The notes: generated by a model not told the origin, from the letters alone. Shown: positions 50,001 through 61,331, numbered from the stretch's first letter. The stretch is 64,000 nt of DNA from Ophthalmolycus amberensis (GCA_024529925.1 JAFEUB010001490.1:743501-807500); one strand, 5' to 3'. Translations and numbers: made by a program.

Positions 50001-53000
50001 TTGTGATTTTGGGCTGTACAAAATAAATTGAATTGAATTAAATTACTCTTCTACTCGGAACTGCAACATTCAGGAACGTGTTTCACATGCTGCTGCTTAA
50101 CGGTGCCCAAGCAGCAGCATGTGAGCCCCCAAAAGTGAAGCCAAAACGGAGCGGAGCACGCGTTTTAAGCGTCAATATAGCGGTTGATCATGTTCATTTC
50201 ATTATAGGAAGCAAAAGTTCTGATCACGATTAACATTAGATTAATTGTGAAGCCCTAATGCATCCAAATCAACCGTTATGAAAAAAATATCCTCATTAAA
50301 TTCACAGCCTAGCCCTAAAGGTAATATTTCTGCATTTTCTACAAAAGAAATAAATTAAGCCCAAGAGTTGATCTCCCTCTCAAATAATCCGGTGAGTTAC
50401 ACCTGAGTGAATTTAAGGGAATACAGCAGAGTACAGTATGTGTGTTGGCACTTACAGCCGTCAGTCGAGAGGTGAGGCACCAGGACAAAGTCATCAGTGT
50501 CACAGGACGAGTTCTTACTGCTGGTGCTTCCTGCAGACTCTTTGGACAGCTGCAGGAAGTTGGGCGGACCGAGCGGAGGGGACGACAGACCATCTTCTGC
50601 TAGTGTCTGCATGTCCGGGAGAGACTGGGAGTTCATAGACAGACACACAGACTTCATAAATTTCTACATCTAAGCCATCCACCTGTCTCTTAGACCCCCA
50701 CCCAGACAAGACTGCTTAAATAAGTTCTACCTTTAGTTAGCACCACTTTACTAGATATGTTCAATCTGTCTTTACTAACAGGCCACGTACCACCGTCCTT
50801 CAAAGTAGCTGTAGTTAAACCTCTTCTTAAGAAGCCCACTCTTGATCCAGAGGTGTGGACTAACTATAGACCGATCTCTAACCTTCCCTTCCGCGATAAG
50901 ATCTTTGAGAAACCAGTCGCAAATCAGTTGTGTGACTTTCTACATAACAATAGTTTATTTGAGGATTTTCAGTCAGGATTTAGAAAGCATCATAGCACAG
51001 AGACAGCACTGGTGAAAATGACTCGTCTCTGTACTTGTCTCGTAAGGTTGACCATCACATCCTGTTACAGAGACTGGAACCTTTAATTGCCATTGAAGGA
51101 CCGGCGTGAAGCTGGAGTCCTGTTTCTCAGATCAATCCCAGTATGTATGCAAACGATGAATCCTCCATGCACACCAAAGTTTGTCACGGAGTTCAGCAAG
51201 GTTGTGTGCTTGGACCAGTTATATTCCCCTTATATATGCTTCCTTTAGGCAATATTATCAGAGCACGCCATAAACCTTTATTGCCATGCAGCTGATATCC
51301 AAGTATATATATTGATTAGCCTGAGGACGCCACAGCACGTCAGGACACAAGCTACGGTGCTTTTGAAAACTTTTGGAGAGACTCGAGTGGATCTACAACT
51401 CAACGAACACGTTCACAGGGAAACAGCTCCACAACCGCGGCCCGGCGGAGGTGGGATCCCGGCCCCGCTGCAAACCGGCCGCAGCAGATCGGCGAAATAC
51501 AACTGGGGTGGCTCGACTGTCACTGGCGTCCATGAATCGAGAAGGACTTCTTACTGGAACTGAAACGATGTACGTGGGATTAAACTCTTTAACAAAGAAA
51601 GGAGGATGGAGTTTGTCTTTAAGTGAACAGCATTCAGTTAGTGACAAACTGTGTTTGTTGTTTTACATCTGCAGTAACGTGTCGTTTTTATGAATAATAT
51701 TTGAATGGCTCGTGCTCTTGTGTGGTGGAATGCGTGGATCCGCAAACTGCCGGGGGACTACACGGAGCTCCTCTGTCCTCCCCTCCATCTGTATGCATTC
51801 ACGGCCAATTAATGCACGTTACTATCTTGGCTTCTTCCCTCGATGTCCCTATGTGCTTTCTCGCCTCGCAGTATTCCTTGGATCTTGGGTGTACCTGGAC
51901 CGTGGCTGTGCCTGCTGCCCTGATCCTGCCTGACACCCACTGCTATTTTATGTATTTACTGTATTTACTATATGTATAATTTCTGTCACATGGATTGACA
52001 ATGTTATAATTGTACTAAGTTGTTCTCCATGAGGTTCCTTATCTAATGCAAGGGTCCAAGCACAATCTTATTATTTTCACAATGTAAGTGTAGTCCCCTT
52101 TGAATGAGGATTTATAAAGTAACGTCAAACTCACAGGAGGGGAGTTGTAGCGGATGCATGGTGAGCTGCCGCAGGAACTGTCCGTCACTACATTGGAAGC
52201 GCTGGGGACCGGCACTGGACATGCTGAGGGCAAGACATACAGATGATTCATCATGTTTTCAAGTTGTACGATGTGTCGACGTGTAGAACAGTAAGTTATC
52301 TTGCTTGGGACTGTGAGCTCTGTGCTTACATTTTTTAATGGTGGATGGCGGCTCCAGGAACGGATGGCTAAAAAAAGCGTCTGCAGAGTGATGGGACAGA
52401 ACAGATCAGAGAGCACAGACAGATTTCAGTTTATGCAAGAAACAAACCTGAATAACACATTTATTATTCAATGTTTAAATAAATGACTGTTGTGTTTTCA
52501 CTCACCAAAGTCCATCCTGTCTTTCTGATTCCTCTGCAGCAGCCCAAGCAGAAGGTGGCCAAGTTGCTGGGACGTCTCCCTCGGGATGCTGGTTAATCAG
52601 AGCATGGGAATATTAATTATTTGTTTCTTGTGGGGAGAAAAAGCAACAATCTTACAAGTTCATTGCATGTCACACTATGTGACATGGATCAAATGAAGTC
52701 TTGGTAGCCACCCCCAACCGCATTTCACAAAGACCCGTCCCACTCTGTCTCTGACAGTAGTAGCTAGTACTCATGGCCTTCTTCGCAGATTTTCATTTTA
52801 TTGCTGAGCAAGATTGCTGGAAGGTTGGTAGGGTTAATGATTTCAACTCAGATGTGGATGGTTTCATAAGTATGGCAACCCTCTTGTATAGTGCTCTCAA
52901 ATATAATTACAATGTCCTGATTATGGGAGAAAAATGTGTTGCTAATGCACATTGCCTATATGGATGGAATAAAACTATATGGATGGAATAAAACTACAGA

Positions 53001-56000
53001 TCAGTTGGAGATTTACATTTTGATGTGGTGTCATGTTTAACTTAATGTTAATATGGTACACTGATAAACAAGAAAACGTAAAAATGGCACTTCATGTCAA
53101 GGTTGCTGACCTTATCTGCAGCCATGCTAGTGGCTCTGTGAGGCTGTACTGAGGGACAGTGGGACATTGAGCTAAATGCTAACGATGATGCTAATTTTGC
53201 CATATTCACCATCCATGTTAGTTGAGAATGTTAACAGTTGCTGAAGCTGATTGGATTATCATTAGTTTTACAGGTATTTGGTCATAAACCAAAGTAACGG
53301 ACAAATAAAAAGTTTGACCTCATGAGGGTATTGGGTGAAAGGCAGAGCCGTCAAAGGGATTACAGTGGAACATGATTGTGTGTGCCAAATTACAGAACAA
53401 TTCCTCCAAAAGTGTTGCAATATTTCACTAAATAACATCAATGTCCACCTGCTGGTGGGACTAGAGGAAAAGTCAGGGGATCCCCAACGTATGCTTCATC
53501 GTCTGGGAGCCAGGAATGCTTGTAAAATATTTCATGGCAATCCATGCTATCGTTGTTGAGATACAGTATTTCAGTCAGGACCAAAGTGGTGGCTCGAATG
53601 TCCCACATTGGCATCCATAGAGCCGTGCTCATACCATGGATAAAAAACAACAGGCTCTGCACTGGTCTCAAAGACTGGCCCACAAAGTCTTCTCAAAACG
53701 GTCACCTTTCATCTGGGACAGCCCAAATCACACACTGGAAAAGGAGCCTCAAAGCAAAAAAGAAGAGGTTTTGTGGCTTACATCGGTTGTAGATTCTTGT
53801 TCTTTTCATAGAACATCCTCAAGTCTTGGGGACTATTGGCCTGAAAATATTTACATAGAAATTAGATGCACAAACATCTACAAATACATTTGTAATTGAT
53901 TGGTTGTGCGCAGTATTAACCTGGAACGGTGGCTTGCCGACCAGACACTGGTAGAGGACTGTCCCTATGCTCCACAGGTCGGCCCTGGCATCATAGTTCT
54001 GGGACATGATGACCTCTGGGGCCTGAGGGAGGAAAGGCCAGGTTAAGATCCAGAGCAGGGAGAGTTATGCAACACACTGCTAATGAAGCTGTCAGGTCAT
54101 CCAACTATAAAGCAAGGAATGTACTGTATGTCTGTCCGTCTGTTCTTTGCATATCTCAAGAACCGCTCATCTGATCTACTCCACACTTAGCGGGTGTATT
54201 GCTGGGGTGCTTCTTAGAATGTGCATCGGATTTCTTTCCGATAACAAAATTTGAGTAAACAAGCACACAGCGCTCTGTGCAGCAGTGGGATCAGAGCTTC
54301 AAGCTCAAACCAAACAGGCATTATTTGGATAAACTGACCACATATTGAGATCTAAACGATTACGTTCTTGCAGGAAAACATATTCAAACCTCCAGTAAAA
54401 AAGTGACATATTCACAGCTTTTATTAACAGTAGTCAAAACTCTATTTCTGAAGAAAAACTATTAACTATTAGTAGAACTATTTTTACGGCACAGCAAAAG
54501 TCCTGCACACAAATATGTACTTTAAGTGAAGAGTGGCAGTATCAATACAACGGACTTTACTGAACGTCCGTTCAAGTTAGAGCTTTCAATTCATAATTCT
54601 GAATAGTTAAATGAATAATATTTCATTATATTCTATGAGTAGAATCTGATCTCTCTGTCATGTAAATGTAGTACTTCAATGTTATCTTCAGTATACTACA
54701 GCAAGTAGTGTACAGCTAAGTTGCATATTCTAGTTGTTTGGGGGTACAGTGACTAAGAACATAATTCGGTCATTTTTATATCTAAATATCCTAATAAATC
54801 TAAACAGCTGTTAGGGGTCCCTGGTGTTTTTTCCTCGAGAACCAATTATTTTTCCAGGGGCAGATTTAGTAATGTGGGGGTTCTTTCTGATATTAGAAGA
54901 AGAAGGAAGAAAGAAAGAAGAAACCATTTTTATTGTCATATACATATACACGAAATTTGACTACTGCATTTAACCCATCCCTGCATATAGGGAGCAGTTA
55001 TTAACTATTAATAGTAAAACTATTAATACACACAGTACAAAAACCTGCTTACTTCAAGTGAAGAGTGAAAGAGAGGGATTATCTGCACAATATACTTAAT
55101 GTCTGTTTAAGGTGGAGCTTTCAATTCTAATATGATGCTGGAAAAGTTTATGAATAATAATGCATCATATTGTAAATGATATATTTTTGCCAAATCTGAT
55201 GTACCAGTAACATTTCCCGGTTAATTGTACTGCTGCAATGTTTTCCTCTGAAGCCGAAGTACACAGTGAGGTGTATACGGTTGAGTTGCATATTTTGTAG
55301 GTGCTTTGGGGCCTTTTTGTAAGTTATTTCTGGGTACAATGAGTTAGACTAGTAGCATAACTTGATGTTTTCATATCATAATAAATCGATAGGTGTTTGG
55401 GGCCCTTTTAGAAAGGCGGCCCCAGGCAGTTGCCTCACGGTTAAGTCTGCCCCTGGTGTTGTTGTTTTTTCATACTACTGTATGTCATGGCGGGTGTATT
55501 GCTGAGGATCACAGGAAGAGCAGCGTCGAGTGTGTTGTTGTTTGCATGAGCGGTTCTTGAGAAAGGCAGCAACACCACAGGCCAAACATTGGGCCCGTTG
55601 TGAACAGGCATGTTCTGAACGGACACGGCACTCGTTTTAAAATGACTGACCTCAGCTGCAATGCTTCACACACAAAACATACACAGTGAAACACACTGAC
55701 CATGTACATGGGTGACCCGCACAGTGTGGCCGCCATCATGTTGCTCTGGAGGTACCGTGCAAAGCCAAAATCAGCTGCAGAACAGAAGCATGAAACAAAC
55801 CAGTCAGTATACATGTGTTATTATTACTAGGAACACAAAGCAGTATTGCTGGAGAAAGCCTGAGAGACAAACAGGAACAGCAACACATGCATAAAACTGT
55901 CTTTCACGTCAATGCATTAACTACAATACTCTAGTTTCAAAACAAGACGCTTTGAGTGTGGATTGCAGAGTAGCTATTTGTTTGACAGTTGATGTGTACA

Positions 56001-59000
56001 GAGAAAATTGAATTCTCTTCTATACCCTGTGCATTTTTAGTCTTTACGGAATTGTTTTATTGCAGCTATGAATTTGTAATCAATCGATGCTCTACATTGT
56101 TTTTATTTCAGCCCTCTGACACAGTTATGAACAGGACTTTTTCTATCTAATTTGGTCACCTATTTTGATGCGGATGCCACTGATGTTGGACTTCTTGCGA
56201 CCCACATATGACAGCAGGATGTTCTGCGGTTTCAGGTCCCGGTGGATGATTCCTTTGCTGTTGAGGATGCGCATGGCAGCAGCAATCTGCTGGAGGAAAA
56301 CCCTCAGTGTGTCTTCTCTCAGAGTCCCCTTTGCTAAAGAAGGAGAGATAAAGAAATCATGATTAGTGAATGTAAACAACTTTTGTTTGTTTACAAGGAA
56401 ACTCCACAGGGCACCTTTAAGTAAACCAGCTCATTATGATGCACTTTCTTGCCTTTTGTTTCCCCGGATAACCGTCTTAATGATGACCATTCATGTGCTT
56501 CCTGCTGCCCCATGAATCTTTGGTCTTCCTGCTGCCCCATGAAATTGGTCTCTGTTACCACTGGGTAACAGAGACCCAGAGGTGTTCGGGAGAACTGTTC
56601 AGTTTAGTGTCCCAATGAAAGATCATGTGCATTGTGGCTATTGTACAGCAACTATAAAGACTTTCACTCAAAGTCCACTTGCTGGAGTTCCTCCTGAGAT
56701 TTCACCACATGTGATGTGGCAGGAAAGGACTGCAGCTAAAAACTCTGGAAGAAATCCAGCAAGTTAAACTTGAGTTAAGATGTTTCAGTCAATCTCCATT
56801 TCTATGGTCAAGAATGAACCCTACGAGCTCATTCATGCTGATCATTAAAGTGCAACAGGTATTTATCGATAACAACAGTTACTGTTGTGTTGCCTCGATG
56901 GCATTGTAGCATAGTATTTAAGTTATTATGCTAGTGATCTTTAAACACTGTTTCCTTTAATGTCTGTTTAAAAGGACTGCATATAAGTGTATTTAATCCT
57001 ATGGTTGACCAAATCAGGAATGTCTTTCACTCCGAGGATTATGAGAGACATGGATTTAATAGAGCCTTTTGCAGATTGTGAACAATGATGACGTATGTAA
57101 TTGTGCGCATGCAGTTTAGCAACAGAAGTACGTCGCAGTGCAACAGCTTGTCAAGCTACACAAGGGCAGTAACCACCAAAGACTGCTCATGCAACCTAAA
57201 CAACGGAACATTCTAGAGCGGTGTGCTATTGGTGAGTGGATAGAATACATTAACCTAGCGTGCAACGTTACACCCGCGAGAACCAACGAGCATACAGGTC
57301 ACTACATGCTTTGGATCACGTTATCTGTGGTCATGTACACAACGTCAAATACCATGAAAGAGACTCAGAGTTTTACGTTTGAGTTTAAAAATGGGCGCTA
57401 CAAACACAAACATCTTTGCAGCCATAGACTCTCAGCCTAATGCATTGGTAGTTGCTCGTACTGACTGAAGCTATTCACAAAAATAGAACATGTGTGTCGT
57501 GGTAAAAGCTTTCTATCAATTTCAAATACATATTGATCTGAGTTTATTATCTACGCCAACCATCTAGAGAAGTTGCAACGAGCAACCACAGGCTGAAAGT
57601 CACCAGTTAACAAGGTCACTTGTTTCACCGAAACACCTGTTGATCTTAAACAGTTGTGATCCTGTCTGAATTCTGTCGAACATGTTGCAATATCGATTCC
57701 TACAACCGAACATGCAACAACCAGACATGTTGATGCTGGTAACAGTTTCTTTAATGTTTAAAGCTCGCTGGCTCGTCTGGATGGCTGATGGGGCAAAGCG
57801 CCACTTCTGTTGCAAACGTGCATGCCTATTTTTGATGACGTCTCACTCTGAGACCCAAGCTCTCAGAGGGAGACACCCTACACCCATGATGTCACTGACA
57901 GCATAAAGATGGCTCGACTCCAGTGGTAATGCAAACCTAGTGGTTGAAACAGTAAAGTAACGGGGGCCATCACTCGGAGCGAGTGCGTCTTTTATTTGTT
58001 ATTTTTGTGTTTCACTAGTGCAACCATGCTCCATCTCACACTTTGGCCGAGAGGACTGTACTGTTGGCAAGCGATCTGGATTGCCTACTGTTCTTGATTT
58101 TTACTGATTGACGATTGGTCGGTTCTGAAATATGCAAAACACAACTTCCACTGTGCATTATATTTAATTTCAGCTTAAGCCGACTTGTTGCTGTAGGACT
58201 AGAAATGCTGACCTTTGTTATAGACTATCACAGAGGCACAAATACTGTGTTGTCTGGCTCTGAAACAGAGAAGGAAGCCTTTGTACAAAGCTGTAGTGGT
58301 TCCCACACTCACCTCCCCCACACAGAAACATACAAATATCCACTCAGACACACAGTAATATCCCACATGATACAGAGTTACATTATTCTACAAACGATCC
58401 ATCACACATAAATGAATAAATGCACACATCCCCACACATTGGCTCACAATAGCTGCAGTCACATGGCTCTCCCTCCTCTGCGGCAGGAGTGACTTTGTTG
58501 ATGAAAAACAAATGTGTGTTCGGCAGACAGATTAGTGTGATGCTTACCTTGCAGATAGTCGGCAAGATCACCTCCATTACAGTACTGTGTAGGGAGACAA
58601 ACATCGCTGTCAGTCATAACTAAATTCAGGTTCAACAATGTCAAGTTGTGAAGTTTGGTCTTATACATGCGTGTGTGTTTGAGTGAGTCTGTGTTAGTTC
58701 TAATCCTATCCCAGACAATGGCAGGCTCATCAATTCATCTCGTGAAAGACTGTAGCTTTATCTGTGCTAGAGTGCAGTCAGCTCTCAAGAGGAACGACAA
58801 GAACCGATGAACGGCGTTGGTGTAGTAGAAGGTAAGAGAGAGCGAGTGGGTAAGCAAAGATGAGAAAGGCTGAATTAAGCTATAGCCCCCTTCTGCTCAG
58901 TGTAAGCTTGTTTACTTCACCCTGGTCCCTGATTCTGAGGTGCACTTCCTGTACGAACGGGGGACGTGTGAAAGGAAAAGCAATATTAAGCCCACGTCAG

Positions 59001-59789
59001 AACTCTACTAGAGGGATGAACAGCATCCTTCCAAGATATATGACCTCATGTAGTGTTGCTGATGGTGGTGGAGAGTGCTGTCTGATTGAGTTTATTCTTT
59101 GCCTGAACTAGGGCGCTTCGGCACTGGGTCATTTTTTAAATCGGTTTTCCATTTCAGAGCAGAAGTGCGATTCCTTTGCTTAGCGTCGCCAGCTTTATCC
59201 TCCTTTACTTTTACACTTCTACATTTTTTTTAAGGCAAGACAGGAACCTTTTAGATTCTCCATATGCCATCACCCAAATAACGCCCGTTTCGGAAATTAT
59301 TTTTTGGAACTGAGGAGCTGATCCATTGACAGCTGATCCAGACACACAAGATTCCAAAGGATTATTGATGGAGTATAGAGTAGAGCTATGTTAACATAGA
59401 TAAAAACAAGATTTTAAGGTTTTCAGGGAATAGGATTCCTAGAAAACAGAGGGGCGTGTTTTCAGTGAGGAACTTAAGGTGCAGTCAGTTTGTTTGGGTG
59501 TTGCGAAATGAGCAGAGAGAGCAGGTGTGAGGTTGTCAGCAAACTAAGAGAGAAATTATTGACACATCTTTATTGTGACAAAAAGGAGCAGAGGATGAGA
59601 GGCCTGCCAAAGGGGGACGAACACATGCCGACAGACATCATTTATGTAACAAGTTACAACGAAAACAAGTTTTTCCCAACACATGCGACAACACTTGAGA
59701 AGAGGATATGAGCGCTGACTCATCAAATATCCAGACAGACACGTTTCTATACATACCTCCATGACCAGGAAAACAGAGTTGGGTGTTTC
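27495..59789 (-). CDS. ulk2: ulk2, unc-51-like autophagy activating kinase 2 (first exons outside window)
   Basis: ULK2 is the Ser/Thr kinase of the ULK-ATG13-FIP200 complex, which starts autophagosome formation under mTORC1 and AMPK control. Exons: 59757-59789, 58548-58584, 56160-56333, 55701-55774, 53921-54022, 53782-53840, 52506-52588, 52330-52380, 52135-52223, 50456-50624, 48899-48956, 37556-37705, 32939-33084, 32754-32834, 31908-32176, 31637-31815, 30954-31063, 30573-30710, 30196-30437, 29883-30061, 29636-29754, 29346-29503, 29026-29161 and 27495-27559. All phases agree, giving 966 codons plus stop. Human ULK2 has 1036 residues, so about 80 N-terminal residues are missing. ULK2 rather than ULK1 is favoured by DDFVLV, PTIIGSPTK, GRSVSTG, STDSLNTERPMD and the aldh3a neighbours. 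No break was found; the gene appears functional. Confidence 0.95.
28866..28904. mobile_element. TTAA MITE end fragment
   Basis: CCAAATCCTACACACTGTCC followed by CTTTAA matches the right terminus of the 4229-4587 element. Only about 40 bp remain, in the intron before the last ulk2 exon. Confidence 0.55.
28963..28998. repeat. TG microsatellite
   Basis: About 18 uninterrupted TG units close to the 3' (donor) side of the penultimate ulk2 exon. Confidence 0.95.
34198..35620. repeat. pair of directly repeated 115-bp segments
   Basis: 34198-34318 and 35218-35334 share AAAAGCTTAATAATTCAAAA, GAAAAGTCATA and GAAAGAGC.GAACATTTT followed by AATGGTTTCTG. The second copy continues into a near-palindrome (GTTGGAATGCTGACCAGCAT then TCCAAC, 35395-35420) and further repeat-like sequence to about 35620. 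A short GGGGCTTTTATTTTGAAA motif also repeats (34827 and 34967). The family is not classified. Confidence 0.6.
34332..34755. repeat. TAG/GTA trinucleotide microsatellite, imperfect
   Basis: More than 400 bp dominated by GTA/TAG triplets with GCA interruptions, inside a ulk2 intron. One strand reads as poly-leucine and the other as poly-serine, so open frames here are artefacts of composition. Confidence 0.95.
38740..38985 (+). repeat. tRNA-derived SINE
   Basis: The head TTGGCTCAGAGATAAAGCGG (A-box-like), CCAATCGGAAGATC and GGCGGTTCGAT (B-box-like) are followed by CCCCTTGCATGGTAGGCTCT and GTGTGAATGATGACAG. It has the same architecture as the copies at 20361 and 15030. Confidence 0.75.
40622..40708. 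repeat. retroelement 3'-tail-like sequence with ATCT microsatellite
   Basis: GACTTTATTTGTCC...ATTTCCCCCTGGGGATAAAT followed by AAAGTACATATCTATCTAT resembles the short 3' tails of fish non-LTR elements. It directly abuts the outer hAT element at 40717. Confidence 0.45.
42138..42640. repeat. left-arm minisatellite built of 10-mers
   Basis: The array combines GAGTGACGCA, GGGTGACGCA, GAGTGACACA and AGCTGCCAGA, mostly in 40-bp groups with 30-bp variants. On the minus strand it lacks stop codons, so it produces long spurious open frames. The mirror array lies at 44700-44830 and 45551-45950. Confidence 0.95.
43378..43440. mobile_element. TTAA MITE fragment inside the foldback centre
   Basis: GTGTCTAGCGGTGGGGTTGC and AGATTGCAACCAACTGAAAC match the left internal part of the 4229-4587 family. 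No ends are preserved. Confidence 0.6.
44839..45522. mobile_element. third-level MITE (hAT-like) nested in the right arm
   Basis: It starts TAGGGTTGGGCACCGAAAC and ends ATGATACCCAACCCTA, an inverted terminal pair, between perfect 8-bp duplications CTACTGAC (44831-44838 and 45523-45530). The 684-bp body carries GGTACCGG/ACCGGTATCG-type subterminal words and no transposase. It interrupts the right foldback arm, so it is the youngest of the three nested insertions. Confidence 0.92.
45551..45950. repeat. right-arm minisatellite, mirror of 42138-42640
   Basis: TGCGTCACTC, TGCGTCACCC, TGTGTCACTC and TCTGGCAGCT 10-mers form the reverse complement of the left-arm array. A second short block lies at 44700-44830 before the nested MITE, so this arm carries a duplicated array boundary (CACCTACTGAC then ATACATATACATATAAG occurs twice). 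Confidence 0.93.
48957..50455 (-). other. ulk2 intron
   Basis: No gene seen. Its main content is the MITE at 49603-50257; the rest is unremarkable AT-rich sequence. Confidence 0.6.
49603..50257. mobile_element. hAT-like MITE, complete
   Basis: It starts TAGGGCTGCTCGATTATGG and ends ATTAATTGTGAAGCCCTA, inverted termini seen in many fish MITEs. The flanks ATGCATCA (49595-49602) and ATGCATCC (50258-50265) match at seven of eight bases. At 655 bp it has no coding potential. It lies in the ulk2 intron between the LIR exon and the exon at 48899-48956. Confidence 0.8.
50690..51320 (+). pseudogene. L2-like LINE reverse transcriptase relic
   Basis: The plus strand encodes FNLSLLTGHVPPSFKVAVVK, NYRPISNLPF and FQSGFRKHHSTETALVKM, the fingers/palm entry of an L2-type (Jockey-superfamily) reverse transcriptase. 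After 51086 the frame breaks. Scrambled traces of the next motifs follow, including a Gln-Gly-rich turn and a degraded Ala-Asp-Asp box near 51290. Dead; in a ulk2 intron. Confidence 0.8.
51321..52000. repeat. unclassified repeat-like sequence after the LINE relic
   Basis: A CpG-rich segment (51420-51540) is followed by a C/T-rich segment (51720-51950) with CTTGGCTTCTTCCCTCGATG and CTATGTGCTTTCTCGCCTCG. Its composition differs from the surrounding intron and it follows the LINE directly, so part may be LINE 3' sequence. No coding evidence. Confidence 0.35.
53430..53625. repeat. dispersed teleost repeat segment
   Basis: The wording TTTCATGGCAATCCATGCTA, GTTGTTGAGATA and CAGGACCAAAGTGGTGG, with upstream GTGGGACTAGAGGAAAAGTC, is a pattern I recognise as recurrent in fish introns. 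The open frames across it are not genes. Confidence 0.55.
54462..55410. repeat. two diverged copies of an AT-rich repeat
   Basis: About 54462-54830 and 54998-55410 follow the same order of words: ATTAACTATTA, AAGTGAAGAGTG, GAGCTTTCAATTC, ATGAATAATA, GTTGCATATT and TTTGGGG. They are joined by a purine-rich stretch and a segment like a SINE tail (CATTTAACCCATCCCTGCAT). They lie in the intron between the DFG and APE exons of ulk2. Confidence 0.55.
56547..56576. other. perfect 13-bp hairpin
   Basis: GGTCTCTGTTACC, a 4-base loop and GGTAACAGAGACC form a perfect stem. It follows a short tandem duplication of CTTCCTGCTGCCCCATGAA (56497-56545 region). It lies in a ulk2 intron; function unknown. Confidence 0.7.
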
Positions 59790-60714
59790 CTGGAAGAGAA
59801 GAGACACAGAATCAGATGCTATTCATCCTGAAGCAGCAGTCAGCTCAACCCCACAGCCACTGCAACCAATACACAGCAGTAACACCAGGGGGGGGGGGAT
59901 TACATAATGATACAAATGTATTCTGTGCAATTTGAATGGGGGGGGGGGGGGGGGTAAAGTGGCACACAACACACAGACGTAGATGCTAGTGAGGACTGGC
60001 CATCGTCACAGCAGAACATTGTTACACAATCACAGAACACCGATAGTAACCAACAACAGCCACAACAGTACTTCTAAGAAAAGCTGCTGCCTGGAGAATC
60101 CTTTATTTCACCTTGTTGTCTCTGGCTGCTGCTGCAGTTGCCCGACTTTGGTTTGTTGCCTAATTGCTCAGCAGTGAGATGCATTCCAAGAGGCAGGTGC
60201 TGACAGTAGCACACAGGGCAGCCTGTGTGTGTGTGAGGGCTGAGAGGAAGTAGCTGCTCACAGTAACGACCTCTTGAACTGTTTACACGAACACATGTTT
60301 TCTAGAAAGGCACTGTTCACACATTGGCTGCATCGGAAATAAAAAAATAAAAAGCTGGTGGACTTCGGACATTGATAGCTCGCTGGTGAGGGCTAGGCTC
60401 CAAAACATTCCTTTCCAGAACTAAATATTCCAAAACAACTGATATAAATAGACCCCTCTGTCATCATAACCTTGTCACACTCATGTAACCGTAGAATCTG
60501 CAGGCTGGACGGAAGGATGACACGACTGTATCATCCCGAGTCTTAGAAACTGACAGCACAATGCACACAAACACACTGCCAAGAAGAGTCCATGTGAGAC
60601 AAATCAGCACTGGGTCTGGTTAGTCGGTGAGTTATTGCGTCACACTCGAGCTCCAGGATTTCGTTATACAACAATATGGGGGATGGGATATGGCCAAACT
60701 GGAGAGGGTGGAGA

Positions 60715-60718
<4 letters not shown>

Positions 60719-60760
<42 letters not shown>
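60719..60760. repeat. TG microsatellite
   Basis: About 21 uninterrupted TG units. Confidence 0.95.
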
Positions 60761-60764
<4 letters not shown>

Positions 60765-61331
60765 CCCTGGGGAGGGGGGAGGTTTTGCATTTGTGGTGAG
60801 CCAGTGTGCTTTTGACACGCAAGCGAGAAGTGTAATCTGGGGTATTCTGGGTTGTATGGACACTGCTATGGAACTGAACAGGAAGATTGGACCAACAGGC
60901 AGTCTCTACCTGTATCGCTCCATTCATTTCGCCAACAAGTTTATTCGAAAAGGAGGAGAAATTAGAGCTTCTTTGCTGAGCCATTATGACTAACTAGCTG
61001 ACTTATTAGCTCGCAAGCTAGAAAACAATCTCATGTTCTGTTAAGGAATACAGAGCAGCTAAAAGTTAACGGTTCCGCCCTCTATTACCGCCTACTTACT
61101 ATATCCCAACTCAACGCTTTTCATTTCATTTTGCGTAAGCAAACAACTTCACAGTGATTCAACTTGGATTCACTAAATTGAGAGAATTGTGCAAGAGAGC
61201 CCTGCTGAATTTAAATCTTGACTCATATAATTTAAACCAAGTTTTGTTAAACTCTGATTAATTTAATCTAATATCAGTTCTAATCATTGTAGGTGCCACC
61301 CTGCCCGAGTACATGTTCCATCCATATGACT

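Larger units (their letters stand above)
30573..52380 (-). other. ulk2: ulk2 Ser/Pro-rich linker exons, including the LIR motif
   Basis: The linker starts at AFFSHPFLEPP (52330-52380) and runs through thirteen exons to PRTIS at 30573-30710. The exon at 50456-50624 contains CDTDDFVLVP. DFVLV fits the LC3-interacting region consensus (aromatic, two residues, aliphatic), and the equivalent motif in ULK1 is known to bind ATG8 proteins. Blocks such as RRLSTGSSRPYSPSPL, NYQRIKQNLSSSP and WLQKSPLPTIIGSPTK match ULK2 closely. The linker is the target of mTORC1/AMPK phosphorylation in mammals; here many SP and RxxS sites are seen but not tested. Two long introns (33085-37555 and 37706-48898) interrupt it. 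Confidence 0.9.
52506..59789 (-). other. ulk2: ulk2 kinase-domain exons
   Basis: In order: PNSVFLVME (hinge region, 59757-59789); YCNGGDLADYLQ (58548-58584); the catalytic loop IIHRDLKPQNILL (56160-56333); IADFGFARYL with the activation loop TLCGSPMYM (55701-55774); APEVIMSQNYDARADLWSIG (53921-54022); a small exon with NSPQDLRMFYEKN (53782-53840); and IPRETSQQLGHLLLGLLQRN (52506-52588). HRD, DFG and APE motifs are all intact. The 80-bp intron between the last two APE-side exons (53841-53920) is the shortest in the kinase part. The glycine-rich loop and catalytic lysine lie upstream of the window. Confidence 0.95.

Noticed and set aside
51312..51693. Two overlapping frames of 83 and 106 codons with CpG-rich sequence
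   Set aside because: They sit between a LINE relic and other repeat-like sequence, without a recognisable domain.
27495..59789. ULK1 as the identity of the kinase
   Set aside because: Linker and C-terminal segments (DDFVLV, PTIIGSPTK, STDSLNTERPMD) and the aldh3a neighbours fit ULK2 better. A full tree was not possible here.
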